Below, in pieces: positions 1-8,108 of a stretch of 64,000 bases of DNA. The translations under genes and the position numbers were made by a program. How positions within the stretch are numbered: the stretch's first letter is position 1; each line of letters opens with the position of its first letter. Source of the stretch: Meconema thalassinum (lineage: Eukaryota; Arthropoda; Insecta; Orthoptera; Tettigoniidae); contig OX336391.1 of assembly GCA_946902985.2 (NCBI GenBank), positions 69,417,947 through 69,481,946 on the forward strand, given 5' to 3'. Below the pieces are notes generated by a model. The model did not search any database. It saw nothing but the letters and a program-made list of their open reading frames with translations, and was not told where the DNA came from.

Positions 1-11
1 GTAAATTTCAC

Positions 12-290
12 TTGTTGACATCCATCTATCGATTTCTGCATGAAAACACCCCCACGTACATGTCATCAAAATTTAGTTACTTGTCCTCATATCATAATCG
101 AAGCACTCGATCTGGCTCTTCCCTCGCCGTCCCCATCAACCACTCATCCATGTTTAACCGCTCTTTTGTTGTAGCTGGGTCTCGACTATGGAATTCAACT
201 CCTCCCGATATCAGAAATTCCACAACAATAAATACATTTAAGGCCGCATGCCGAGATTACCTGTTGAATACTGCTGATTGCCCCGTGTGA
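12..290 (+). pseudogene. 3' end of a non-LTR retrotransposon RT ORF
   Basis: This 92-codon open stretch ends at a stop and carries the typical C-terminal tail of LINE reverse transcriptases: a basic N-terminal part, then SRLWNSTPPDIRNSTTINTFK, the 'LWNSLP..IR....FK' signature that closes the RT ORF of many arthropod LINEs. The window begins inside the element, so the catalytic domain is not visible. A probable 3' UTR with ATT-rich simple sequence follows (about 291-462). The clade cannot be fixed from the tail alone; Jockey/CR1-like is the most natural reading. Confidence 0.7.
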
Positions 291-462
291 ATGGTGATGG
301 ATGATAGGACGTATGACTGAGCTAGGATTATATCTAGGATATTATAGTAAGGTCTGTGACATTGTGAGTATTATTATTATTATTATTTGTATTGTTATAA
401 TTATTACTATCATTATTCATGTGCCTTTTTTACTAATATTAGTAATGGCATAATTAATTTAT

Positions 463-553
463 TATCATCATAATCAAGAGTTTAGTGCTTTTCAGTCGGT
501 TTACTAAGGCAACACTGAAAATATGGCTTCAAACACCACAATATCATCATAAT
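463..553. mobile_element. 67-bp insertion with 12-bp target duplication
   Basis: The 12-mer TATCATCATAAT occurs at 463-474 and again at 542-553, bracketing a 67-bp segment (475-541). That segment starts CAAGAGTTTAGTGC and ends CTTCAAACACCACAA. Both of its halves reappear, on the opposite strand, at the ends of a 270-bp insertion at 8478-8747 that has its own, different 12-bp duplication. The pair therefore looks like two insertions of one short non-autonomous family, this one lacking the interior. Confidence 0.75.
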
Positions 554-687
554 GTTTTTTGTATTTTCGAAATTGTCATAAGCTATGTACTGGTACTATA
601 TTTCGTGGTTAAGTGTAAGAGAGGGCCATGAGCCCTAACTTCGCCACTACCGAAGACATAAAATAAAATAAAAATAAATAAAACAAA

Positions 688-1029
688 GGGTGTAGAAATT
701 ATATCCAGGACAGATGGAGGTTTATTCAATCTCAACAGATTACGTGCAAAAACTAAAGTGTCAGCTACATCCGTTCTTGATCTCCAGTATGCTGATGACA
801 ATGTCATCTTAGCAAATTCAGATGAAGATCTTCAAACCACCCTGAATGTGTTCAATGGGGCATACAGAAGCATTGGTCTGGACATAAACACCAATAAAAC
901 ACAGGTTCTTCATCAGCCTACATCACATGACAGGGCTACTGCTCCTGCTATCATGATTGATGGACATAAACTAAAGAATATAGATCATTTTCCCTATTTG
1001 GGTAGTCACCTATCAACAAATGCGAACAT
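688..1029 (+). pseudogene. Non-LTR reverse transcriptase fragment, 5' part (catalytic YADD region)
   Basis: The reading frame entered near 690 carries GVEIISRTDGGLFNLNRL, then DLQYADDNVILA with the RT catalytic YADD box (about 788-800), then a thumb-like segment ending in YLGSHLSTNAN. At 1029/1030 the frame runs into the 253-bp repeat array and resumes at 2908 with EIQHRLQCASAAFGRL, the expected continuation. The element is 5'-truncated: AT-rich low-complexity DNA (660-687) precedes the first recognisable codons. Only the repeat array disrupts this portion. Confidence 0.85.
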
Positions 1030-1091
1030 GTCCGGGCGGGGACACCAAGAGCCCGCCGATGAGCCTAGCTTGGTGTCCTAGGCGAAACCCC
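1030..1091 (+). ncRNA. Hammerhead ribozyme motif 1 (first, lacks upstream stem III strand)
   Basis: GUC 1030-1032 precedes stem I CGGGC (1033-1037), loop I (1038-1050), GCCCG (1051-1055), core CCGAUGA (1056-1062), stem II GCCUAG (1063-1068), loop II (1069-1077), CUAGGC (1078-1083), GAAA (1084-1087) and CCCC (1088-1091). Nine bases of loop I (GACACCAAG) are the exact reverse complement of loop II (CUUGGUGUC). Because it sits at the array edge, the GGGG strand of stem III is missing, so this copy should not cleave as drawn. Confidence 0.8.
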
Positions 1092-1216
1092 ACACAAGAC
1101 ACGGCACAAACCTAGAAGAATTGCTGAGTTTTAATTCACCGGCCGTGAAAGCCAATATACCATCTTTTTGGAAGCCTTCATAGGGAGGTTAAGGCTGCTT
1201 GAACTTTTAGTTCTCG

Positions 1217-1285
1217 TAGTCAAGTGGTGCAGTTGCACCTTATATAAAGGGAGGTGGCGCGCAGTTCGTCACTCCTGTGGGGGTC
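1217..1285 (+). promoter_or_regulatory. Promoter-like block inside each 253-bp unit (first copy)
   Basis: TATATAAA at 1241-1248 is followed 30 nt later by an initiator-like TCACTC (A at 1271). A start there would put the ribozyme cleavage site 14 nt into the transcript. The same block also has TAGTCAAGTGG (1217-1227), an exact fit to the Pol III A-box consensus TRGYNNANNNG. A one-mismatch B-box-like GTTCGTCAC lies about 37 nt on. Pol II and Pol III readings are both open. The block repeats every 253 bp (TATA at 1494, 1747, 2000, 2253, 2506, 2759). Confidence 0.5.
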
Positions 1286-1344
1286 CGGGCGGGGACACCA
1301 AGAGCCCGCCGATGAGCCTAGCTTGGTGTCCTAGGCGAAACCCC
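1276..1344 (+). ncRNA. Hammerhead ribozyme motif 2 (complete)
   Basis: This is the first motif with both strands of stem III: UGUGGGG (1276-1282) lies upstream of GUC (1283-1285), and the matching CCCCACA follows GAAA. Stem III can pair as 5 bp in register (A-U plus four C-G), or as about 7 bp with one bulged G. Stem III is open and stems I and II are closed, which is the type III topology. The core reads CCGAUGA where the consensus is CUGAUGA. Confidence 0.82.
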
Positions 1345-1528
1345 ACACAAGACACGGCACAAACCTAGAAGAATTGCTGAGTTTTAATTCACCGGCCGTG
1401 AAAGCCAATATACCATCTTTTTGGAAGCCTTCATAGGGAGGTTAAGGCTGCTTGAACTTTTAGTTCTCGTAGTCAAGTGGTGCAGTCGCACCTTATATAA
1501 AGGGAGGTGGCGCGCAGTTCGTCACTCC

Positions 1529-1597
1529 TGTGGGGGTCCGGGCGGGGACACCAAGAGCCCGCCGATGAGCCTAGCTTGGTGTCCTAGGCGAAACCCC
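1529..1597 (+). ncRNA. Hammerhead ribozyme motif 3
   Basis: Same fold as motif 2 in the next 253-bp unit; predicted cleavage after 1538. Confidence 0.82.
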
Positions 1598-1781
1598 ACA
1601 CAAGACACGGCACAAACCTAGAAGAATTGCTGAGTTTTAATTCACCGGCCGTGAAAGCCAATATACCATCTTTTTGGAAGCCTTCATAGGGAGGTTAAGG
1701 CTGCTTGAACTTTTAGTTCTCGTAGTCAAGTGGTGCAGTTGCACCTTATATAAAGGGAGGTGGCGCGCAGTTCGTCACTCC

Positions 1782-1850
1782 TGTGGGGGTCCGGGCGGGG
1801 ACACCAAGAGCCCGCCGATGAGCCTAGCTTGGTGTCCTAGGCGAAACCCC
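1782..1850 (+). ncRNA. Hammerhead ribozyme motif 4
   Basis: Same fold; predicted cleavage after 1791. The monomer that follows has one substitution outside the ribozyme (near 1909). Confidence 0.82.
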
Positions 1851-2034
1851 ACACAAGACACGGCACAAACCTAGAAGAATTGCTGAGTTTTAATTCACCG
1901 GCCGTGAATGCCAATATACCATCTTTTTGGAAGCCTTCATAGGGAGGTTAAGGCTGCTTGAACTTTTAGTTCTCGTAGTCAAGTGGTGCAGTCGCACCTT
2001 ATATAAAGGGAGGTGGCGCGCAGTTCGTCACTCC

Positions 2035-2103
2035 TGTGGGGGTCCGGGCGGGGACACCAAGAGCCCGCCGATGAGCCTAGCTTGGTGTCCTAGGCGAAAC
2101 CCC
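2035..2103 (+). ncRNA. Hammerhead ribozyme motif 5
   Basis: Same fold; predicted cleavage after 2044. Confidence 0.82.
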
Positions 2104-2287
2104 ACACAAGACACGGCACAAACCTAGAAGAATTGCTGAGTTTTAATTCACCGGCCGTGAAAGCCAATATACCATCTTTTTGGAAGCCTTCATAGGGAGG
2201 TTAAGGCTGCTTGAACTTTTAGTTCTCGTAGTCAAGTGGTGCAGTTGCACCTTATATAAAGGGAGGTGGCGCGCAGTTCGTCACTCC

Positions 2288-2356
2288 TGTGGGGGTCCGG
2301 GCGGGGACACCAAGAGCCCGCCGATGAGCCTAGCTTGGTGTCCTAGGCGAAACCCC
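2288..2356 (+). ncRNA. Hammerhead ribozyme motif 6
   Basis: Same fold; predicted cleavage after 2297. Confidence 0.82.
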
Positions 2357-2540
2357 ACACAAGACACGGCACAAACCTAGAAGAATTGCTGAGTTTTAAT
2401 TCACCGGCCGTGAAAGCCAATATACCATCTTTTTGGAAGCCTTCATAGGGAGGTTAAGGCTGCTTGAACTTTTAGTTCTCGTAGTCAAGTGGTGCAGTTG
2501 CACCTTATATAAAGGGAGGTGGCGCGCAGTTCGTCACTCC

Positions 2541-2609
2541 TGTGGGGGTCCGGGCGGGGACACCAAGAGCCCGCCGATGAGCTTAGCTTGGTGTCCTAGG
2601 CGAAACCCC
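2541..2609 (+). ncRNA. Hammerhead ribozyme motif 7 (stem II wobble variant)
   Basis: Same fold; predicted cleavage after 2550. Stem II reads GCUUAG instead of GCCUAG (2581-2586). The C-to-U change turns a C-G pair into a U-G wobble, so pairing is kept. Confidence 0.82.
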
Positions 2610-2793
2610 ACACAAGACACGGCACAAACCTAGAAGAATTGCTGAGTTTTAATTCACCGGCCGTGAAAGCCAATATACCATCTTTTTGGAAGCCTTCATA
2701 GGGAGGTTAAGGCTGCTTGAACTTTTAGTTCTCGTAGTCAAGTGGTGCAGTTGCACCTTATATAAAGGGAGGTGGCGCGCAGTTCGTCACTCC

Positions 2794-2862
2794 TGTGGGG
2801 GTCCGGGCGGGGACACCAAGAGCCCGCCGATGAGCCTAGCTTGGTGTCCTAGGCGAAACCCC
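2794..2862 (+). ncRNA. Hammerhead ribozyme motif 8 (in the partial last unit)
   Basis: Same fold, complete, in the unit that is cut off at 2907 by the return to reverse transcriptase sequence; predicted cleavage after 2803. Confidence 0.8.
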
Positions 2863-2907
2863 ACACAAGACACGGCACAAACCTAGAAGAATTGCTGAGT
2901 TTTAATT

Positions 2908-3727
2908 GAGGCTGAGATTCAACACCGCCTCCAATGTGCCAGTGCAGCCTTTGGTCGTTTGATCGTTCGCGTGTTTGAAAACCACGGCATTAGCATTCTA
3001 ACAAAATTATACGTTTATCAAGCTGTTGTAGTTCGCACTCTGCTTTATGGCTGCGAAACCTGGGTTACTTACAGAAGGAACCTCGTATCTTTAGAAAAAT
3101 ACCATCAACAATGCCTTAGGAGAATTCTTGGTATTAAATGGCAAGACCGGCGCACTAACACAAGTGTTTTAGAGGAAGCTAGCACTATTAGTATAGAGGC
3201 TCTCATTATAAAACACCAACTTCGATGGACAGGACATGTAGTTCGCATGCCTGAGCCCCGCCTCCCAAAACAAATCTTATATTGCCAGCTGAATTTCGGT
3301 CAGAGAAAGCAGGGTGGGCAACAAAAACGATACAAAGATGTTCTGAAGACCAACTTGGAGAAATGTCAAATTGATACAGGTAACTGGGAGGCTGTCGCAT
3401 CCGACCGCTCAGAGTGGCGCCGCAACGTCCATCAAGGCCACTTGTACTTCGAACAAGAGAGAAGAAGGCTTCTGGCTGAAAAAAGAAATGCCAGGAAAGA
3501 GCGCTTGATTCGCAGAATGATCAACCCCCAAGATCCATTGGCTGCTCAAGACCTTGTGTGCCAATATTGTGGAAGAGTCTGTGGTTCTCGGATCGGACTG
3601 TACAGTCACCAAAGAACTCACGCAATATGATTAGGCCTAATGTTGGATTACAGCGAAGATTTACATAAGTGTAACTTGGAAGACAATCATACTCGTATCA
3701 CGAGTGATAGCCTAAATAATAATAACA
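2908..3727 (+). pseudogene. Non-LTR reverse transcriptase fragment, 3' part with C-terminal zinc finger
   Basis: This is the continuation of the RT frame broken at 1029. It carries LYGCETWVTYRRN, KYHQQCLRRILGIKWQDRRTN, SIEALIIKHQLRWTGHVVRM and the KQGGQQKRYKDVLK block, all standard for the thumb and C-terminal region of a very common animal LINE type. It ends with CQYCGRVCGSRIGLYSHQRTH, a CCHH finger of the kind such LINEs carry at the C-terminus; the stop is at 3628-3630. A short 3' UTR follows and ends in (AAT)n near 3713-3727, as expected for a LINE tail. This half is uninterrupted, so the element was fairly young when the repeat array split it. Confidence 0.88.
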
Positions 3728-4930
3728 TGTCTCTTGTGTAGAACAACGTTTAATTCCATATTGGCATTCAAACTCTCGCATGTTGCACTTGGAAAGAGAG
3801 ATTTTCTAAAAAAAATTACAATTTCAGCCCCTAGTAGGGGTAGGTTTTATTTTGGGGTAGAGATATGTTGTCCATTGGAAAGGGGGTGTCAGCCCGAGTT
3901 CAACGACACCTCATTCGTCAAAATACGACCATGCGTTCGAGAGATATCGCGCCGCCGCCATCTTGTGAGGTGAGGAGGTTGAGGTGGCATCTGAACTCTC
4001 ACAAACACACTACTCATCGCCTTGCTCCTCCATCCTCTCACTCCCATTTTGACGAGGTCTGCAGTCACACTATCCAACCATCTCTTCTTAGGACGTCCTT
4101 TCCTCCTCCTGGAGATTAACCTCCCTTTCAACATTCTCTTGGGAAACTGGCTCTCTGGCATCTGGCTCTCCGGCATCCTCTCTATATGTCCGAACCATTG
4201 TATTCTCTGTGCCTTTATAAACTTTACGATATCTTGTTTTCCAATCAATTCGTTTAGTTCATGGTTATATCGTATTCTCCATCCATCTTCCTCTCTAACA
4301 GGGCCATATATTCTTCGCAGTATTTTCCTTTCAAAACACTTCACAGTATTCTCATCATCCATAGTTAATGTCCAAGCTTCAGAGCCATAGGTCACTACTG
4401 GTCTTATCATTGTCTTATATATCTTCATTTTGATTGTTCGCGATATAAGTTGATTCCTGAGCATCTGGATGTTTGCATAGTATGCTCTGTTTCCAGCCTG
4501 TAATCAATCTTTAATACAGTTTGTCATATCACACTGGTTGTTAATAATTACTCCTAGATACTTAAATTGTGTCACACCCTCAAATGTCTTATCAACTATT
4601 GTAATATCATGCGGGGCTCTTCTTGTGTTAGATGTGGACATTAACATGCTCTTAGTTTTACTCTCATTCACTAATAACCCAATATTTGTAGCCTCATTCT
4701 CTAATTCTAAATATACTCTTTTCAGTGTACGCTTCTCTCTTGCTATGATCACTACATCATCTGCATAAGCACAGATCTGACTTGATTTGTTAAAAATAGT
4801 GTCTCTCTGGTCCACTTTACTGATTGCTTTATATAGTGCAAGGTTAAAGAGTACTGCAGACAATCCTTCTCCTTGTTTTACACCCATATTAATTATAAAG
4901 GGTTTACTCAGCTTATTTTGCATTTTTCAC
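3728..4930 (-). pseudogene. 5'-truncated non-LTR reverse transcriptase (second LINE, minus strand)
   Basis: Two open stretches in one frame (4923 down to 4504, then 4464 down to 3889) are separated by an in-frame stop near 4501. The upstream one has GVKQGEGLSAVLFNLAL, then CAYADDVVIIA with the YADD catalytic box, then KYLGVIINN. The downstream one has YGSEAWTLT, KILRRIYGPVREEDGWRIRYN and QRIQWFGHIERMPE, the usual C-terminal landmarks. The 5' half (endonuclease, fingers) is missing. About 160 bp of possible 3' UTR lie at 3728-3888. It is unrelated in family to the plus-strand LINE next to it. Confidence 0.85.
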
Positions 4931-5094
4931 TCGTGCCCATGTGTTATCTAGTGTCATCCTTATCAGCCGGACACTCAATAGTACCCGGCCGAAAAAGGAC
5001 TATTCTTTTGAAATGCAGTGATGGCGAAGGACGTTGCACATATCTTGGATGTAATTTAGCACCATTGAGTCCTTTTTTAAAGAGCTCTTCTGAG

Positions 5095-5215
5095 ATGTAC
5101 GTCATCAACAATATGTGAACAAAGATTTACCAGATTTTTTGGACACATAATGCGTCGTGGATGGGACAGTTTAGAGAAACTGATATTCTTTGGAAATGTC
5201 CCAGGAAAGAGAGTA
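5095..5215 (+). pseudogene. Small RT C-terminal remnant of a third LINE
   Basis: In one plus frame this stretch reads TRFFGHIMRRGWDSLEKLIF and then GNVPGKR, which fits the 'FGHIMR..LEK....GK..GKR' segment found after the RT thumb in many LINEs. Nothing upstream in the same frame is recognisable, and the preceding 150 bp are unassigned. Confidence 0.5.
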
Positions 5216-5780
5216 TGATGTTCGGTATAATGATGATGATCTATGTTATTTAACTTCCTACTCTTAACTACATTTTGTCTGATGCATATATTGATTGCAA
5301 TAATATTTACGATAGGCATGATTAATTAAGTTTGCCATTAACTATCCTCGTTCTTATCCGGCAACGACATTTAATGTCTTTTATAGACTTTTGGAGTAAG
5401 CCATCCTCCTTTCTAACTTCTCGTTATTCTTTGGGTGTCGTGGTTATCATAACCCAGCATGTCGCCATGCTTGTCTTATATGGTGACTCGAAGTGAGCAT
5501 TGCATTTTATCGGTGACCATAGAAATCCATGATGCAAGCTCGAGGTCGTCTGAACCTGTTATGTGTAGTACTCAGGTACTTAAATCTCCCGATAGTGATC
5601 TTACATAATTTTCTTTCCGTTCTATATTAACACCTGATATTTGGGGACATGTCTTTCCCTACTAGATGAAGTGTTGAGTCAGTGATGTAATGGTTTCTTT
5701 AGTTTGGCTCTCGATGTTCTAATAACCTTATTGATTTACATATTGAGGTCTAGTATTGACATACAAGAATCAAAATATTT
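5216..5780. other. No feature recognised
   Basis: AT-rich sequence without a convincing ORF, RNA gene or repeat, leading into the minisatellite. Confidence 0.5.
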
Positions 5781-5781
5781 A

Positions 5782-6550
5782 TTTAAACTGAATAGTCAAT
5801 ACTATTACACATTTAAACCACCTAGTCAATGCTATTAAACATTTAAACCTCCTAGTCTATACTGTTACACATTTAAACCTCCTAGTCCATACTATTACAC
5901 ACTTAAACCTCCTAGTCAATACTATTACACATTTAAATCTCCTAGTCAATACTATTACACATTTAAACCTCATAGTCAACATTATTACACATTTAAACCT
6001 CCTAGTCAATACTATTACACATTTAAACCTCCTATTCAATACTGTTAAACATTTAAACCTCTTAGTCAATACTATTATACATTTAAACTTCCTATTTAAT
6101 ACTGTTACACATTTAAACCTCCTAGTCAATACTATTATACATTTAAACCTCCTAGTCAATACTATTACACATTTAAACCTCCTAGTCAATACTATAACAC
6201 ATTTGAACCTCCTAGTCAATACTATTACACATTTAAACCTCCTAGTCAATACTATTGCACTTTGAACCTCCTAGTCAATACTATTACACTTTTAAAATTC
6301 CTAGTCAATACTATTACTCATTTAAACCCCCTAGTCAATACTATTACACATTTAAACTTCCTAGTCAATACCAATGCACATTTAAACCCCTAGTCATTAC
6401 TGTTACACATTTAAACCTTATAGTCAATACTATTACACTTTTAAAGTTCCTACTTAATACTATTCACATTTAAACCTCCTTGTCAATACTATTACACATT
6501 TGAAGTTCCTAGTCAATACTTTTATACACATTAAACCTCCTAGTTAATAC
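5782..6550. repeat. 30-bp minisatellite, left arm
   Basis: About 25 imperfect head-to-tail copies of a 30-bp unit (CCTCCTAGTCAATACTATTA followed by CACATTTAAA). Unit divergence is visible throughout, with some units 28-29 bp. The open frames across it (RRFKCVIVLT repeated on the minus strand) come from a 30-bp period with no stop and are not genes. The array is cut at 6550 by a gypsy element and continues at 17139. Confidence 0.93.
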
Positions 6551-8094
6551 TGACGCACTGGTAGAACTAAGAGCTAACTAATTTACAAATAAAATAAGAA
6601 CGACCCCCAAAAATACCAGTGACGAAAGTGGAAGGTGTTGAACAATACCATTTACCCAGGCAGTTAAATAGCATGAACATAAGATAATAACTAAAACTAT
6701 GATACAAGAACACAGAGGTCACTTTTGATATATATATATAATTGACAATCAATAATATTACATGCATTACAAGAAAGGAATAATATTTAAAAAGAAAATT
6801 AGTTCCTAGTATAAACAGCTAAGGAAATATAAGCAAGGAATCTCATCGATTGAGGAGGAAAAGGGTTGAATTAATCATATTAAATAAGCAAATGAAAAGT
6901 CAAAGACCAACGAAAAATATCCAACGTTAAATAAAACAGATAAATTACCTTTAAACGATACTCAAGGTATGAACCGAAACTAGTTTAAGTTAAAATACGG
7001 TCTCAACTCAATGCAATCAATTTAGTTTTATGAACAGGAGCAAATTCTTGGTACGTGTGATTGCATTCAAATCCTAAAACATGTCTTTCATTTATCGACA
7101 CGAAACAAAAAAAAAATGTTTTAACTGCAAGGAAGAAACTATAACAATAGCTTAGGTTGTCACCAAGCAACCCATTACTCCGAATAAAATAAGTGCCATA
7201 ATCTTCGACACAAGTTACAGTGCCTATATGAGGCATACTAAGTAGATGCAAGGAGATAAATAAAATTTACATAAAGGTATTTAGGTTAAGAAAGTCCTTG
7301 CTCTAGACCAAGATGAAGACTGAATTCTACATGGCTTGTAGCTAAGAAAAGAAATTAAATAACCACATTCCCCCAAAAGATACATAGTAAGGAAATAGAT
7401 AATTGGAAACTATTTTAAATATATCGACAGATACCTTACCGTTAGTCCGACCACAAGGCTAGGCCAAAACACGAGTGTGAACAACAGACCGCCAACATAA
7501 AATAACACAAAGTTAAGAAATTACAATACGTCCAAGATAAATAAAACATATCGACAGAAATAAAACAGTTTCCAAAATATCTCACAATATTTACAAACCT
7601 TTTCTAAACCATACTGGTTGAGATGCCAGAAAATATTATTACACCAAGTAAGTCAAAATATCTTCAGGGAGATGTCGGAAGTACTTCAGAATCAAGTTGG
7701 ATATGAACATATAGAGGCAAAGTTAGCCTTCAGGGCTAACCAGCCCGGTATAATATCGGAGTTATAAATTTTGCATCTTGCTTGTAAGGATTCCAATAGA
7801 GAACAACTCTTCTTATTATAGCTGTATACAAGGTAACAGACACTGTTGACTTCGGTAGCCATCGGAGGGAATCGTAGATTAGAGAGTAAAGCGCTCCAAG
7901 CGGCAAATCCAGAAGGAGTAATACCAATATTCTCCGTCAGATGGTAGCATCGCGCGGCGACAAACGAGTTTCTACTCGTGCTCAACCGGAAGCGTGGCCA
8001 ATCTGTTTATCTCAATCACATGGACGGCAGCTAGACCAACTCGGTTACATTTTAGTAAGGATAAAGTTCACGTCAGGGAAATTAAAACGCGTCA
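6551..8094 (-). repeat. 3' LTR of gypsy element 1
   Basis: 1544 bp, matching 15591-17138 with only scattered substitutions and short indels. Short ORFs inside it are shared with the other LTR simply because the LTR is duplicated. No protein family was recognised in them. Confidence 0.95.
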
Positions 8095-8108
8095 TCTCTC
8101 CTCCCCAC
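8095..8108 (-). other. Polypurine tract of gypsy element 1
   Basis: On the minus strand the sequence reads GTGGGGAGGAGAGA directly before the LTR start TGACGCG, a typical plus-strand primer site. Confidence 0.85.

Larger units (their letters stand above)
1030..2907 (+). repeat. 253-bp tandem array with hammerhead ribozymes (retrozyme-like)
   Basis: There are seven full 253-bp units and a 104-bp partial unit, nearly identical, inserted into a reverse transcriptase frame. Each unit carries a hammerhead-type fold: cleavage triplet GUC, a closed stem I (CGGGC/GCCCG), core CCGAUGA, a closed stem II (GCCUAG/CUAGGC), GAAA, and an open stem III (CCCC/GGGG plus A-U). Predicted cleavage sites follow 1032, 1285, 1538, 1791, 2044, 2297, 2550 and 2803. 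Each unit also has TATATAAA (first at 1241) with an initiator-like TCACTC about 30 nt downstream and 14 nt before the cleavage site. Tandem ribozyme units of this size are known for animal retrozymes and for schistosome, newt and cave-cricket satellites. The short 66-codon ORF repeated in each unit is a by-product and not a gene. Confidence 0.88.

Noticed and set aside
1168..2886. Seven identical 66-codon ORFs, one per 253-bp unit
   Set aside because: They start at TTG, overlap the promoter and ribozyme of each unit, match no family, and exist only because the unit has one stop-free frame.
5857..6249. 130-codon minus-strand ORF with RRFKCVIVLT repeats
   Set aside because: It is a translation of the 30-bp minisatellite; the period is a multiple of three, so the frame stays open by chance.
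5782..6550. Regular short direct repeats resembling a CRISPR array
   Set aside because: The 30-bp units abut without unique spacers, and the context is eukaryotic.
6567..7985. ORFs in the gypsy element 1 LTR that recur at 15.6-17.0 kb
   Set aside because: They are duplicated only because the LTR is duplicated; both lie in non-coding LTR sequence and no domain is recognisable.
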